Assembly (NCBI GenBank): GCA_020638455.1
Contig: JACKIK010000002.1
Span: forward strand, 620,001-684,000
Reading direction: 5' to 3'
Length of the DNA stretch: 64,000 nt
Source of the DNA: Hyphomonas sp.
GTDB taxonomy: Bacteria; Pseudomonadota; Alphaproteobacteria; Caulobacterales; Hyphomonadaceae
Shown: positions 23,766 through 31,725 of the stretch, in pieces
Layout of the letters: every line of letters starts with the position of its first letter
Numbering within the stretch: position 1 is the first letter of the stretch
The notes under the pieces: generated by a model
Databases searched by the model: none
What the model was told of the DNA's origin: nothing
Seen by the model: the letters and a program-made list of their open reading frames with translations, nothing else
Translations under genes and position numbers: made by a program

Positions 23766-25454
23766 CTATTCGTCAAACACGTATCGCCCGGGTGCAGCAT
23801 AGAGAGGCGGGAAAGCCTCATTGCCGCAAGCCTTCGGCGCAGCTTTCATCGCGCCGGAGCGCTCCTTCAGCCACTGGCCCCATACCGGCCACCAGCTGCC
23901 GACTTCCTCGGTCGCGCCCGCCGCCCATTCATCGGCGGTGGGGGCAATATTCGGATTGCGGAACATCTTGGCCTTCGGGTTGCCGGGCGGGTTCAGCAGC
24001 GACTGGATGTGTCCGCTGGAGGACAGGATGAACTCGATGTTCTCCGAGCCAAGCAACTGCGTCGTGCGATAGCACGCCTTCCACGGCGTGATGTGATCGG
24101 TCAGGCCCGCCACGACAAAGGCGTCTGCCTTCACCTTCGACATGTCCAGCATGTGTCCGGCCACTTCGAATTCGCCGGGATGGTCGAACGGCTGGTTGAG
24201 GCCGAGGTCGAGGTAGTCGGAGTGTAGCTGCGCCGGCAGGTTGGTCGTGTCATTGTTCCAGTAGAGCACATCGAACGGCGGCGGATCCTCGCCCATGAGG
24301 TAATTGTTGACCACATAGTTCCAGATCAGGTCGTTCGGGCGCATCCATGCGAACATCCGCGCCAGGTCGTCGCCCTTCAGGATGCCCTTGCGCTTCGAAT
24401 ACTTACGCGCGATCTCGAGGCTCGCATCCGACACGATCTGACCAAGCTCGCTGTCCTCTTTCTGCGGGTTCAGCACACAGACCATGAAGGTGATCGCATT
24501 GATCCGGTCATCGCCGGCCGCTGCGAACAGGCTGGCCAGAGACGCTGTGGTGATCCCGCCCGAACAGGCGCCGGAAACGTTGATCTTCTTCGATTTCGTC
24601 ACCTTGCGGATGACTTCGCTCGCCTGGATCAGACTGTCGATATAGTCCGCCAGCCCCCAGTCGCGATGCTCCTTGGTCGGATTACGCCAGGAAACAACGA
24701 ATGGCTGAAGCTCCATCGCCAGCAGGAATTGAACCATCGACGTCATCGGCGACAGATCCATGGCGTAGAATTTGTTGATCTGCGGCGGGATGATCAGGAT
24801 TGGCGTCCGGTGAACCTTCTCGGCTTTCGGCGCATACTGGATCAGCTCCAGCATCTCGTTCTTCCAGATCACCTGACCTTCGGAAATCGCGAGGTTCTTG
24901 CCCACTTCGAACGGCCGCTTGTCCACCTGGCTCGGCAGGCCGCCATGCTTGGTGATATCGGTGTAAGCGTTCTTCAGGCCCTTCAGCAGCGACATGCCGC
25001 CTGAGTCGACCACCCGCTTGGTCGCGGCCGGATTGCCCAGCAGCGTGTTGGTCGGCGCCAGTGCGTCCGTGATCATGCCCATCACGAATTTCGCGCGGGC
25101 ATGTTCCAGCTCGGTCATCTTGAGGTCGGCAACCCACTCGTTCAGGTGTTCCTGCGTCGCGAGATAGGCCTGCATGCCGCGCTTGTAGAACGGATTGTGC
25201 TCCCAGGCCGGGTCCTTGAAGCGCCGGTCTTTCGGGTTCGCCTTGCGTTCGGACTTGCCGAACAGGATTTCCGTATTCTCTTTCGCGATCTTGCTGGCGG
25301 CCTTCGCCGTCGTGACCGGATTGGTCATGGTCGAGCGCAGCATCATGGTCACGGCGCCCAGCAGTTCCTGCCGGTTGATCCCTCCCATCAGCGGGTTGAG
25401 GGCCGTGGTGCTTTCAGCGGCATTGCGGGCGATTTCATCTTTTGGCGTCGCCAT
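23766..25454 (-). CDS. phaC: Polyhydroxyalkanoate synthase, class II (medium-chain) type
   Basis: This is a protein of about 562 residues (ATG 25454, preceded by GGAG; ATG 25463 adds three residues). It polymerises (R)-3-hydroxyacyl-CoA into PHA granules. The lipase-like box is GACSGG with the catalytic Cys near residue 300; the Asp is in VVAGLTDHITPW and the His in SSSGHIQSLLNPP. The length, the N-terminal TTALNPLMGGINRQELLGA and the phaZ/phaD neighbours fit class II synthases, which prefer C6-C14 monomers, rather than the class I PhaC usual in alphaproteobacteria. Substrate preference is inferred. Two inverted repeats upstream probably bind PhaD. Confidence 0.9.
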   Translation of the reverse strand: MATPKDEIARNAAESTTALNPLMGGINRQELLGAVTMMLRSTMTNPVTTAKAASKIAKENTEILFGKSERKANPKDRRFKDPAWEHNPFYKRGMQAYLATQEHLNEWVADLKMTELEHARAKFVMGMITDALAPTNTLLGNPAATKRVVDSGGMSLLKGLKNAYTDITKHGGLPSQVDKRPFEVGKNLAISEGQVIWKNEMLELIQYAPKAEKVHRTPILIIPPQINKFYAMDLSPMTSMVQFLLAMELQPFVVSWRNPTKEHRDWGLADYIDSLIQASEVIRKVTKSKKINVSGACSGGITTASLASLFAAAGDDRINAITFMVCVLNPQKEDSELGQIVSDASLEIARKYSKRKGILKGDDLARMFAWMRPNDLIWNYVVNNYLMGEDPPPFDVLYWNNDTTNLPAQLHSDYLDLGLNQPFDHPGEFEVAGHMLDMSKVKADAFVVAGLTDHITPWKACYRTTQLLGSENIEFILSSSGHIQSLLNPPGNPKAKMFRNPNIAPTADEWAAGATEEVGSWWPVWGQWLKERSGAMKAAPKACGNEAFPPLYAAPGRYVFDE

Positions 25455-25519
25455 GTTCTCCATCCCTTTGCTTGCCGGTCTCTTTGGAGGGAAAAGTACC
25501 CCGCCGGCTTATCTGCTTT

Positions 25520-25540
25520 CTCTTTCGTTACTGGAAAGAG
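25520..25540. promoter_or_regulatory. Inverted repeat CTCTTTC-N7-GAAAGAG, candidate PhaD operator 1
   Basis: This is a perfect 7-bp inverted repeat with a 7-base spacer in the shared phaC/phaD promoter. A direct GTTACT repeat (25527 and 25540) overlaps it. The size and spacing suit a dimeric TetR-family regulator. Function is inferred from position. Confidence 0.45.
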
Positions 25541-25554
25541 TTACTTGTAAACTT

Positions 25555-25573
25555 TGAAACAAAATTCGTTTCA
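25555..25573. promoter_or_regulatory. Inverted repeat TGAAAC-N7-GTTTCA, candidate PhaD operator 2
   Basis: This is a perfect 6-bp inverted repeat with a 7-base spacer, 37 bp upstream of the phaD start and on the same face-scale as operator 1 (centres 34 bp apart). It is AT-rich and may overlap the phaD promoter. Confidence 0.45.
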
Positions 25574-25610
25574 TAGTCAGAATTGCGTGTCAAACTGCGT
25601 CTTTGAGCCG

Positions 25611-26243
25611 ATGAAGACACGCGACCGCATCCTCCATGTCAGCCTGCTTCTCTTCAACGAGGAAGGGGAAGCCCAGCAGACGGCTGTCGACATCTCGAAC
25701 GCACTCGGCATCAGCCCCGGTAACCTCTACTACCATTTCAAGGGCAAGGACGCGATCATCCGGGCCTTGTTCGACGCCTTCGAGGAGGAAATGCGGGTCA
25801 TCCTGCGCGGCTCCCGGGGAAGCGTGACATCGATCGAGGACAACTGGGTCTACATCTACATCATCCTCGAGGAGATCTATGATTTCCGCTTCTTCTACAG
25901 GAATCTCGGCGTCCTCCTGAAACGTTACCCCGACCTTGCCGTCCGCTTCCGCGCCCTCGTTGCCGAGCAGCGCATGACAATCCTCGGCCTGCTGGACGAT
26001 CTGTCGAAGGCGGGCGTCATCTCCATCGATCCGCGCCTGCGGGACGCGCTCACCGAACAGATCATGCTGGCGCTGACCTTCTGGCTCGAAGCAGATGCGC
26101 TCAACCGGCAGGAACATGATGGCGCAGACCTCATTCACAGGACGGTCTTCCAGGTCATGTGCCTGATCGTGCCCTACATGGGTGAGACTGGTTTCGACGC
26201 ACTCAGCCGCATGATCGACCATTACGAACGCGCCACCGGTTAG
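25611..26243 (+). CDS. phaD: TetR-family regulator PhaD
   Basis: This is a protein of 210 residues starting at ATG 25611 (MKTRDRILHVSLLLFNEEGE). An upstream in-frame ATG at 25554 would place the operator inside the coding region and is rejected. The helix-turn-helix is VDISNALGISPGNLYYHFKGKDAIIRALF, closely resembling Pseudomonas PhaD, which activates the phaI/phaF and phaC operons in response to a PHA-pathway intermediate. The ligand-binding half contains DFRFFYRNLGVLLKRYPDL and LMLALTFWLEA-like helices. Its position, divergent from phaC and next to the phasin gene, matches a medium-chain PHA cluster. Confidence 0.88.
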   Translation: MKTRDRILHVSLLLFNEEGEAQQTAVDISNALGISPGNLYYHFKGKDAIIRALFDAFEEEMRVILRGSRGSVTSIEDNWVYIYIILEEIYDFRFFYRNLGVLLKRYPDLAVRFRALVAEQRMTILGLLDDLSKAGVISIDPRLRDALTEQIMLALTFWLEADALNRQEHDGADLIHRTVFQVMCLIVPYMGETGFDALSRMIDHYERATG

Positions 26244-26293
26244 TGGTGGCGGGCAGCCGTCGCCGGCCACCCGCCCTTGTCCCCACTGCCTGA

Positions 26294-27112
26294 TTACTTG
26301 GCCAGTGCCTTCGCCTGCTTGACCCAGCCATCGCGGGTCACACGGCCGCGGGCGCCGATCTTCGCATCGAGGGCTTCAGCGTCCGACTTCTTCAGCGCAG
26401 CGATCTGGGCGAAGCTGGTGATGCCTTCAGCATTCAGCTTCTTGACCATCGCCGGGCCAACGCCGGTGATCATCGAGAGATCGTCAGCGCCTTTCGCAGC
26501 AGCCATTGCCTTCTTCACGGCTTTCGTGGTTTTCGCCGCGGTCTTCTTGGCCGTCTTCGCAAGGTCGGCACCGGCTTCTTCAGCCACCGCTTCGATCTCG
26601 CCGGTCAGGCGGGCGATGCGGGCCTTGAGGTCGGTCGAACCGATGCGGGCTTTCGCCTTCGCGACGGTTTCAGCCACTTCGTCTTCCAGCTTGTCCAGCT
26701 TGGCAGCCAGCTTCGAACCCGGCAGGCCGAGGTTCTCGACGCCGAGCAGGTTGCGCATACGCTCCATGCGGGCCTCGAAGCGGTCGCGGGCTTCGGCCTG
26801 GAATTCGCGGGCAGCGGCATTGGCCTTCGCCATTGCCTCGGCGGCCTTGTGAACCTGCTCGTTTGCCGCGAAACGGCCTTTCACGTCGGATTCGATTTCT
26901 TCGCCGCGCTTGACCAGTTCGTCGAACAGTTCGGCCGACTGCTTGTTCAGCGCATTCGCATTGGCGAGCGCCGTGTCATAGGCCTTGCCATAGGCGCCAA
27001 CGCCGGCGAGCCAGATCTTGTGCGCCATTTCAGCCGTTTGCGCCTCGACAGCCTTGCCGATCTGTTCGGCTTTGGCCCGGGCTTTGGCTTTCTTTTTCTT
27101 GTCCTTTGCCAT
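26294..27112 (-). CDS. Phasin (PhaF/PhaI type) fused to a helix-hairpin-helix domain
   Basis: This is a protein of about 272 residues; ATG 27112 has AAGGAAG six bases upstream. After a lysine-rich start, residues of about 20-140 form the amphipathic phasin helix (AHKIWLAGVGAYGKAYDTA...). A histone-H1-like Ala/Lys stretch follows (KTAKKTAAKTTKAVKKAMAA, about 190-208), as in PhaF, which binds granules and the nucleoid. The final 65 residues (LSMITGVGPAMVKKLNAEGITSFAQIA...) are a helix-hairpin-helix domain like that appended to NuoE and ribosomal-type proteins, not a usual PhaF feature. It probably coats PHA granules and tethers them to DNA. Confidence 0.85.
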   Translation of the reverse strand: MAKDKKKKAKARAKAEQIGKAVEAQTAEMAHKIWLAGVGAYGKAYDTALANANALNKQSAELFDELVKRGEEIESDVKGRFAANEQVHKAAEAMAKANAAAREFQAEARDRFEARMERMRNLLGVENLGLPGSKLAAKLDKLEDEVAETVAKAKARIGSTDLKARIARLTGEIEAVAEEAGADLAKTAKKTAAKTTKAVKKAMAAAKGADDLSMITGVGPAMVKKLNAEGITSFAQIAALKKSDAEALDAKIGARGRVTRDGWVKQAKALAK

Positions 27113-27251
27113 GGGGGGCTTCCTTTCGGGTTTGTCCATGGCGCCTCAGATAAGGAAAAAGTCTAGAATCCGCATACTAATCGCCGAAGCCCTTGATAGG
27201 CCTGCACGTGCGCCTCTATCAGAGAGACACATAAGCAGAGAGGATTCAGAG

Positions 27252-27956
27252 ATGAGCGCAGTCGACTACACCGTGGATGGCAAGACCTATGAGGGTTACT
27301 TCCTGGCCCCGGAAGGCAAGACGAACCTGCCCGTCGTGGCGATCGCGCACGCCTGGGGCGGCCTCGGCGCCAATGAGATCCAGAAGGCCGGGCGCGTGGC
27401 GAATGAACTCGGCTACGCGGCCTTTGCCATGGACGTCTACGGCAAGGGCAAGCGCGGCGAGAGTGTCGAGGAGTGCCAGGCCCTCATGAACCCGCTCGTC
27501 GGCGACAGGGCCGAACTCCAGAAGCGCCTTGCAGGCGGCCTCGCCGCGGCGAAAGCCCAACCGGGTGTCGACGCTTCAAAGGCTGCCGCCATTGGATTCT
27601 GCTTCGGCGGGCTTTGCGTGCTGGACATGGCCCGCGCCGGCATGGACCTCCTCGGCGTATGCTCCTTCCATGCCTTGTTCCGCCCGGCCGAAAACATCCC
27701 TCACCCGAAAATCTCGGCAAAGGTCCTGATCGAACATGGCTGGCTCGACCCGATGGCAACGCCCGACGATGTCCTCGCCATCGCAAAGGAGATGGGTGCC
27801 GCCGGCGCCGACTGGCAGCTGCATGCCCACGGCCAGTCCTACCACGCCTTCACGACACTCGGCGCCAACAACAAGGACATGGGCACGGTCTACAATGCCG
27901 ATGCCGACCGGCGCAGCTTCGCCAGCCTCAAACTGTTCCTCGAAGAACTGTTCTAG
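27252..27956 (+). CDS. Dienelactone hydrolase family protein
   Basis: This is a protein of 234 residues. It is an alpha/beta hydrolase of the dienelactone hydrolase family: VVAIAHAWGGLGANE, catalytic Cys in the elbow IGFCFGGLCVLDMA (G-x-C-x-G), Asp in VLIEHGWLDPMATP and His in HGQSYHAFTTLG. Family members hydrolyse dienelactones in chlorocatechol degradation, but many have other ester or thioester substrates. Its position beside PHA genes does not identify the substrate. The stop codon shares CTAG with the phoB stop. Confidence 0.85.
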   Translation: MSAVDYTVDGKTYEGYFLAPEGKTNLPVVAIAHAWGGLGANEIQKAGRVANELGYAAFAMDVYGKGKRGESVEECQALMNPLVGDRAELQKRLAGGLAAAKAQPGVDASKAAAIGFCFGGLCVLDMARAGMDLLGVCSFHALFRPAENIPHPKISAKVLIEHGWLDPMATPDDVLAIAKEMGAAGADWQLHAHGQSYHAFTTLGANNKDMGTVYNADADRRSFASLKLFLEELF

Positions 27957-28639
27957 TCTGCCCGCAGGGCATAGCCAGCGGAGCGGACGGTGCGGATCGG
28001 ATCCTCGCCGCCGCCCTGCCGGAGCGCCTTGCGCAGGCGTCCCACATGTACGTCCACCGTGCGCAGCTCGACATAGACGTCTGATCCCCAGACCGTATCC
28101 AGAAGCTGCTCCCGCGAGAACACGCGGCCGGGATGCTGCATGAAATAGTCCAGCAGGCGGAATTCGGTCGGGCCCAGATGGATATCGTCGCCGCTCCGGC
28201 TCACCTTGTGCGCCACCCGGTCGATCTCGATGTCGCCCACCACGATCCGGTCGTCACGCAGGCCCGGCCGGATACGGCGGAGCACCGCGCGCACCCGCGC
28301 CATCAGCTCCGTCGTCGAGAACGGCTTGGTGACATAATCGTCTGCGCCAGTGTCCAGCCCCCGGATCCGGTCGCTCTCCTCCCCGCGTGCGGTCAGCATG
28401 ATAATCGGCAGGTTCGGATTGACACCGCCATTGCGGATGCGCCGGCAGACCTCAATCCCGCTCACTTTCGGCAGCATCCAGTCCAGAAGCAGCAGGTCCG
28501 GCGCACGCTCCTCGATCATCATCAGCGCTTCCTCGCCGTCATGGGCGATCTCGACATCATAGTCCTCGCGCTTCAGATTGTATTGAAGCAACTCAGAGAC
28601 AGCGCTCTCGTCTTCTGCGATCAGCACATAAGGTTTCAT
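27953..28639 (-). CDS. phoB: Phosphate regulon response regulator PhoB
   Basis: This is a protein of 228 residues starting at ATG 28639 with GGAG upstream. The receiver domain carries the acidic pair EDE, phosphoacceptor Asp in LLLLDWMLPKVSG, Thr in MLTARGEE and Lys in YVTKPFS. The C-terminal OmpR-type winged helix ends RTVDVHVGRLRKALRQGG...IRTVRSAGYAL, as in PhoB. It activates Pho-box promoters when phosphate is scarce. It is the last gene of the pst operon; its usual kinase gene phoR is not in the window. Confidence 0.94.
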   Translation of the reverse strand: MKPYVLIAEDESAVSELLQYNLKREDYDVEIAHDGEEALMMIEERAPDLLLLDWMLPKVSGIEVCRRIRNGGVNPNLPIIMLTARGEESDRIRGLDTGADDYVTKPFSTTELMARVRAVLRRIRPGLRDDRIVVGDIEIDRVAHKVSRSGDDIHLGPTEFRLLDYFMQHPGRVFSREQLLDTVWGSDVYVELRTVDVHVGRLRKALRQGGGEDPIRTVRSAGYALRAD

Positions 28640-28670
28640 TCCGTACTCCTCGGCAGCGCCCTTCAGGCGC

Positions 28671-29348
28671 CTAGTATTTCGGCCTGTCCTGCTGCACCAG
28701 GTGTTCCCCTGTGACCTGGAAATAGACGAATTCGGCGATGTTTGTGCAGTGATCGCCAATCCTTTCAAGGTTTTTTGCCATGAACAGCATATGCGCCCCG
28801 TCACTGATGGAGCGCGGATCCTCGATCATGTAGGTCAGCATTTCACGAAACAGGGCGTTGTAGTGCTGGTCGATCTCATCGTCGCTTTCCCAGACCGCCT
28901 TGGCAGCCGCAGCGTTGCCGGAAGCATAGGCATCCAGCACCAGATGCAGCTGCCGGGCGACCGGCTGGGCCATCCGCGCAACACCGCTGCGCATCGCCGG
29001 GAAGACGGCCGCCTCCAGGCCCAGCGCGCGCTTGCTCATGTTCTTCGAAAGATCGCCGACCCGCTCGAGCTCGCCGGAAACCTTCAGCGCCGCAAACACC
29101 GAGCGGAGGTCATGCGCCATGGGTTGGCGCCGGGCAATCAGGCTGACGATCTGGCGCTCGACATCCCCTTCGATCTGGTCGACCTGATGGTCCCGTTCGA
29201 TCACGTCGCCCGCCAGCTGGACATCATTGTGCAGCACCGCGCTGGCCGCATCGGCGATCATCTGCTCGACAATTCCGCCCATGCGCAGGATGTCCGCAGA
29301 CAGACGGTCAAGTTCATCAGTAAAGGCGGAAACGATATGGTCGGCCAT
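28671..29348 (-). CDS. phoU: Phosphate transport system regulator PhoU
   Basis: This is a protein of 225 residues made of two homologous three-helix bundles. Conserved E/D-x-x-x-D metal-binding helices occur in VIERDHQVDQIEGDVERQIVSLIARRQPMAHDLRSV and the second-half SDDEIDQHYNALFREML...IGDHCTNIAEFVYF. PhoU links the PstSCAB transporter to PhoR and keeps the Pho regulon off in high phosphate. It lies 5 bp from pstB. Confidence 0.95.
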   Translation of the reverse strand: MADHIVSAFTDELDRLSADILRMGGIVEQMIADAASAVLHNDVQLAGDVIERDHQVDQIEGDVERQIVSLIARRQPMAHDLRSVFAALKVSGELERVGDLSKNMSKRALGLEAAVFPAMRSGVARMAQPVARQLHLVLDAYASGNAAAAKAVWESDDEIDQHYNALFREMLTYMIEDPRSISDGAHMLFMAKNLERIGDHCTNIAEFVYFQVTGEHLVQQDRPKY

Positions 29349-29353
29349 GCAGT

Positions 29354-30181
29354 CTATCCGAAGCGTCCGGTGATGTAGTCTTCCGTGCGGCGGTCGCGCG
29401 GGCTGGTGAATATCTGGTCGGTGTCGCCCATCTCGACCAGCTTGCCGAGATGGAAGAAGGCCGCCCGCTGCGACACGCGTGCCGCCTGCTGCATCGAGTG
29501 GGTCACGATCACGATGCAGTAGCGCTTGCGCAAATCGTCGATCAGCTCCTCGATCCGGGCCGTCGCGATCGGGTCAAGCGCGGAGCACGGCTCGTCCATC
29601 AGGATAACTTCCGGCCGGACCGCAATCGCCCTGGCGATGCACAGGCGCTGCTGCTGGCCGCCCGAAAGGCTGGTGCCCGGCACGGTCAGCCGGTCCTTGA
29701 CTTCTTCCCACAGGCCGGCTCGCTTCAGGCACTTCTCGACGATTTCGTCGAGGTCCTCCCGCCCCTGCGCAAGGCCATGAATGCGCGGGCCGTAGGCGAT
29801 GTTCTCATAGATCGTTTTCGGGAACGGGTTTGGCTTCTGGAACACCATGCCGACGCGCGACCTCAACAACACCGGGTCAATGACGGGCGAGTTGATATCC
29901 TTGCCGTCCATGATGATCTCACCCTCGACCCGGCAGCCTTCGATCGTGTCGTTCATCCGGTTCAGGCAGCGCAGGAAGGTGGATTTGCCGCACCCGGATG
30001 GTCCGATCAGCGCGGTCACCGAACGGTCCGGGATGGGCAGCGACACGTCGAATATGGCCTGCTTGCCGCTGTAGAAGACGTTCACGTTCCGGCAATCCAT
30101 GCGCGGGGCATCTCCCAGCGCCAGCGTGCCCGCCGGTTCCGGAGTCACGACCACTTCGTTGCCTGCAGCAGAGCCGTCCAT
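29354..30181 (-). CDS. pstB: Phosphate ABC transporter ATP-binding protein PstB
   Basis: This is a protein of about 275 residues. ATG 30181 is chosen because it overlaps the pstA TGA by one base and has GGAG six bases upstream; ATG 30187 is possible. Walker A is GPSGCGKSTFLRCLNRMND, the signature is LSGGQQQRLCIARAIA, and Walker B is VILMDEPCSALDP. The ending YITGRFG is standard for PstB. The ATPase energises phosphate uptake through PstC-PstA. Confidence 0.96.
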   Translation of the reverse strand: MDGSAAGNEVVVTPEPAGTLALGDAPRMDCRNVNVFYSGKQAIFDVSLPIPDRSVTALIGPSGCGKSTFLRCLNRMNDTIEGCRVEGEIIMDGKDINSPVIDPVLLRSRVGMVFQKPNPFPKTIYENIAYGPRIHGLAQGREDLDEIVEKCLKRAGLWEEVKDRLTVPGTSLSGGQQQRLCIARAIAVRPEVILMDEPCSALDPIATARIEELIDDLRKRYCIVIVTHSMQQAARVSQRAAFFHLGKLVEMGDTDQIFTSPRDRRTEDYITGRFG

Positions 30182-31725
30182 CACCATCTCCGTTCGAACT
30201 TGTGGCGCAGGTAAACCACGGCGACATTCATCGCTATCAGGAAAGCGAGAAGGATCAAAATGACCGCGCCCGTCATCGGCTCCCAGGCGCGCTCTGCCTG
30301 CGTCGCCCAGGAATAGATCAGCACCGGAAGGGCCGATGCTTCATCGCCCGGTCCGCGCGGAACGTCAGCAACGAACGCCACCATGCCGATCAGAAGCAGC
30401 GGAGCGGTCTCGCCGAGCGCCCGCGCCATGCCGAGGATTGCCCCCGTGAGCATACCCGGCGCCGCCAACGGCAGGACATGATGGAATACGGTCTGCATGC
30501 GCGATGCGCCGACCGCCAGCGCCCCCTGGCGAATGGAGTCGGGTACGGCCTTCAGCGCCGCGCGCGAGGCGATGATCACCACCGGCAGGATCAGCAGCGC
30601 CAGCACCAGACCGCCGACAATCGGCGCCGACCGGGGGAGCCCCATCACGCCCAGGAACACGGCAGCGCCCAACAGGCCGAACACGATCGATGGGACTGCG
30701 GCGAGGTTGTTGATGTTGACTTCAATCAGGCTGGTCAGCCGGTTCTTCGGCGCGAATTCCTCCAGGTAAATGGAGGCGAGAATCCCGACCGGAATGGCGA
30801 GGCTGGCCGTCACCAGCAGTGTCAGGAACGAGCCCACAATCGCCGCCAGGGCGCCCGCTAGCTCAGGCTGCGTGCTGTCCGTGTGAGTCAGCAGGCTCCA
30901 GTGCGGCACGCGCCGGACCCGCCCGTCCGCTTTCAGGGCCAGCGCCCAGGCGATCTGTCGGTCGCTGACCGTCCGCTCGGACTGGGGCGCAAGAATGATC
31001 CGCGCGCAGAGCGCACGGTTACCAAATTCGCTGGCCGTCCCGGCGATCAGCGACCCTTCGGCCTCGTCCGCGCTCAGTCGCGTGAGACGCACCGTCGAGC
31101 GGCCACCGGTCACCAGAAACGACACGTCCGTCACGTTCGCATGCTCAAGACTGGCAGCGGCTATCAGGCGCGCGAAAGCTCCAGCGCCGCTGAGGCGTAC
31201 GCCCTGCCCGTCTTCTGTAGGTTCAGCCGCCACCGGACCGAAATTGATCGTCACCTGACGCGCCGCGGCGCCCTTGAGGTACAGGTCGACGTCGTCGGAC
31301 AGCGGCAGGGAGACCTGCTCCATCCCACGCCTGGCCGGAGACGCTCTCAGGCGTTCCGCAATCGGTAAGGCGGCCAGCCGCGTGACAAGCGCGCTGACTT
31401 CCTGGCGTCCGGCCGGCGTCCCGGACGCATCTGGAAACGCCTCAAACAGGTCGGCCCGGACCTGGTCATAGACTTCCTTGAGCGCCCCTGACGTGTTCTC
31501 CGCCGCAACGACGCGCCCCGCATCGATCCGGAACGAAACCACATGGTACGTCGCTGCCGAAAGCGCCTGCGAGAAGATCGAAGCGAGCAGCAGCGCCAGT
31601 GCTGCCAGGGCAAAGCCAATCGCCGCACGGCCATACCATTTGAACCGGCGATCGGCCGCACGGCGCCGGCGCAGCCGTTTGCGGGCCCGGTCGGTTCCGA
31701 ACGAGGAGAGAGCCTGCTCACTCAT
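30181..31725 (-). CDS. pstA: Phosphate ABC transporter permease PstA, long alphaproteobacterial form
   Basis: This is a protein of about 514 residues; ATG 31725 overlaps the pstC stop by 8 bp. A cytoplasmic basic N-terminus and one transmembrane helix (about 38-60) precede a periplasmic domain of about 200 residues, the DUF3333-type insertion of alphaproteobacterial PstA. The permease core then has about five helices with the EAA loop GALAVGASRMQTVFHHVLPLAAPGMLTG. Together with PstC it forms the inner-membrane phosphate channel. Confidence 0.92.
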   Translation of the reverse strand: MSEQALSSFGTDRARKRLRRRRAADRRFKWYGRAAIGFALAALALLLASIFSQALSAATYHVVSFRIDAGRVVAAENTSGALKEVYDQVRADLFEAFPDASGTPAGRQEVSALVTRLAALPIAERLRASPARRGMEQVSLPLSDDVDLYLKGAAARQVTINFGPVAAEPTEDGQGVRLSGAGAFARLIAAASLEHANVTDVSFLVTGGRSTVRLTRLSADEAEGSLIAGTASEFGNRALCARIILAPQSERTVSDRQIAWALALKADGRVRRVPHWSLLTHTDSTQPELAGALAAIVGSFLTLLVTASLAIPVGILASIYLEEFAPKNRLTSLIEVNINNLAAVPSIVFGLLGAAVFLGVMGLPRSAPIVGGLVLALLILPVVIIASRAALKAVPDSIRQGALAVGASRMQTVFHHVLPLAAPGMLTGAILGMARALGETAPLLLIGMVAFVADVPRGPGDEASALPVLIYSWATQAERAWEPMTGAVILILLAFLIAMNVAVVYLRHKFERRW

